From Pseudohalocynthiibacter aestuariivivens (lineage in GTDB: Bacteria > Pseudomonadota > Alphaproteobacteria > Rhodobacterales > Rhodobacteraceae): a DNA stretch of 64,000 bases. This document shows positions 63,530-64,000 of the stretch, in pieces. The notes under the pieces are model-generated. The model ran no database searches, had not been told where the DNA came from, and saw nothing but the letters and a program-made list of their open reading frames with translations. The stretch covers positions 3,286,001 to 3,350,000 of the forward strand of contig NZ_CP049037.1 of NCBI RefSeq assembly GCF_011040495.1, in the 5' to 3' direction. Position numbers and translations under genes: made by a program. Each line of letters opens with the position of its first letter. Position 1 is the stretch's first letter.

Positions 63530-64000
63530 TCAGACCACGAGCGCGCAGAACAGTGCCGCCAGCAAAACCGCGCCCCAAACCCGCCATAACATGCGCGTGG
63601 CTGCCTCGATCTCGTTGGGGCCGATCTGATGTACGCCTACCGGATTGACAAAAGGGTAGTCGCGCAACGCGCCGTCATAGGATCGTGGACCGGCCAACGC
63701 CACACCCAGCGCTCGTGCCAGCGCCGCCTCTGGCCAACCGGCGTTGGGCGAGCGATGCAGTTGCGCTTCTGCGGTGATCTGCGACCATGATCGCAGCCCG
63801 CCGCCCAGAGCCGCGATGAAAAGTGCCGTCAGCCGGGCAGGTATCCAGTTCAGCACGTCATCCAGCCGCGCCGCCGCCCAACCGAAATCGCGGTGCCGTT
63901 CGGTCCGGTAGCCGATCATGCTGTCGGCAGTGTTGACTACTTTGTACAGAACGATGCCCGGCACGCCTGCGACCAGAAACCAGAAGATCGGCGCAATCAC
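63530..64000 (-). CDS. cobD: Adenosylcobinamide-phosphate synthase CobD/CbiB, 5' end outside window
   Basis: C-terminal ~156 of about 300 residues of the membrane enzyme that attaches aminopropanol phosphate to the adenosylcobyric acid side chain. Recognised by [35 protein letters not shown] and [11 protein letters not shown]. The N-terminus lies beyond base 64000. It extends the cobalamin theme of the 47-55 kb region but is not part of the same operon here. Confidence 0.92.
   Translation of the reverse strand: MIAPIFWFLVAGVPGIVLYKVVNTADSMIGYRTERHRDFGWAAARLDDVLNWIPARLTALFIAALGGGLRSWSQITAEAQLHRSPNAGWPEAALARALGVALAGPRSYDGALRDYPFVNPVGVHQIGPNEIEAATRMLWRVWGAVLLAALFCALVV

Overview
The window looks like chromosomal DNA of a Roseobacter-group alphaproteobacterium (Rhodobacteraceae). 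This rests on gene content and order, not on a database search: high G+C, a ChvI/ChvG-HprK-RapZ-EIIA-HPr cluster, phbA-phbB, an aerobic-type CobN/CobW/CobO cobalamin cluster with CbtAB, ETF-quinone oxidoreductase, and an RutR-type regulator beside a reductive pyrimidine pathway. I see no phage, transposase, plasmid replication gene, rRNA, tRNA or CRISPR array.

Layout. 1-1.5 kb: the end of a cbb3-oxidase copper module (ccoI, partial, and ccoS). 1.5-9.3 kb: housekeeping genes (D,D-carboxypeptidase, Tag glycosylase, an EAL phosphodiesterase, phbA-phbB for PHB synthesis, a DMT exporter, a YdcH-like peptide, a TrmN6-type methylase, a DUF2007 protein). 9.4-16.6 kb: prenyl diphosphate synthase, ispE, a large TPR protein, ETF-QO, greA and a family-specific membrane protein. 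16.7-21.3 kb: a tightly overlapping molybdenum-cofactor operon (fdhD, YcxB-like protein, mobA, mobB, and MoeA fused to an extra N-terminal domain), divergent from azlC-azlD. 22.7-29.2 kb: pckA divergent from chvI-chvG-hprK-rapZ-manX-ptsH. 29.3-33.2 kb: acyltransferase, RidA, aroA and two secreted proteins.

33.4-43.8 kb is a catabolic island for reductive pyrimidine breakdown: an ABC importer (binding protein, two permeases, ATPase), dihydropyrimidinase/hydantoinase, a carbamoyl-amide hydrolase, an RutR-like TetR regulator and dihydropyrimidine dehydrogenase (preT-preA). Two palindromes matching the RutR box lie upstream of the hydrolase and of preT, so one regulator probably controls both branches.

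44-47 kb holds a lipoprotein, an FCD/GntR regulator with its own candidate operator, a complete class D beta-lactamase and a tandem pair of Lin0512-family proteins. 47-55.7 kb is the cobalamin/cobalt region: cobO, cobN, a GNAT gene, cobW with a His-rich segment, a Cys-containing DUF1636 protein, a His-rich membrane-anchored protein and cbtA-cbtB under a cobalamin riboswitch. A partial cobD lies at the right edge. Between them are dadA, smc, a DMT transporter and an MltB-type transglycosylase.

Most of the window is ordinary for this group. The parts that most deserve follow-up are the two-site RutR regulon, the His-rich partner of CbtAB, the tandem Lin0512 genes beside cobO, the class D beta-lactamase with adjacent regulator, the MoeA fusion, and several strong non-coding palindromes and one two-copy intergenic repeat.
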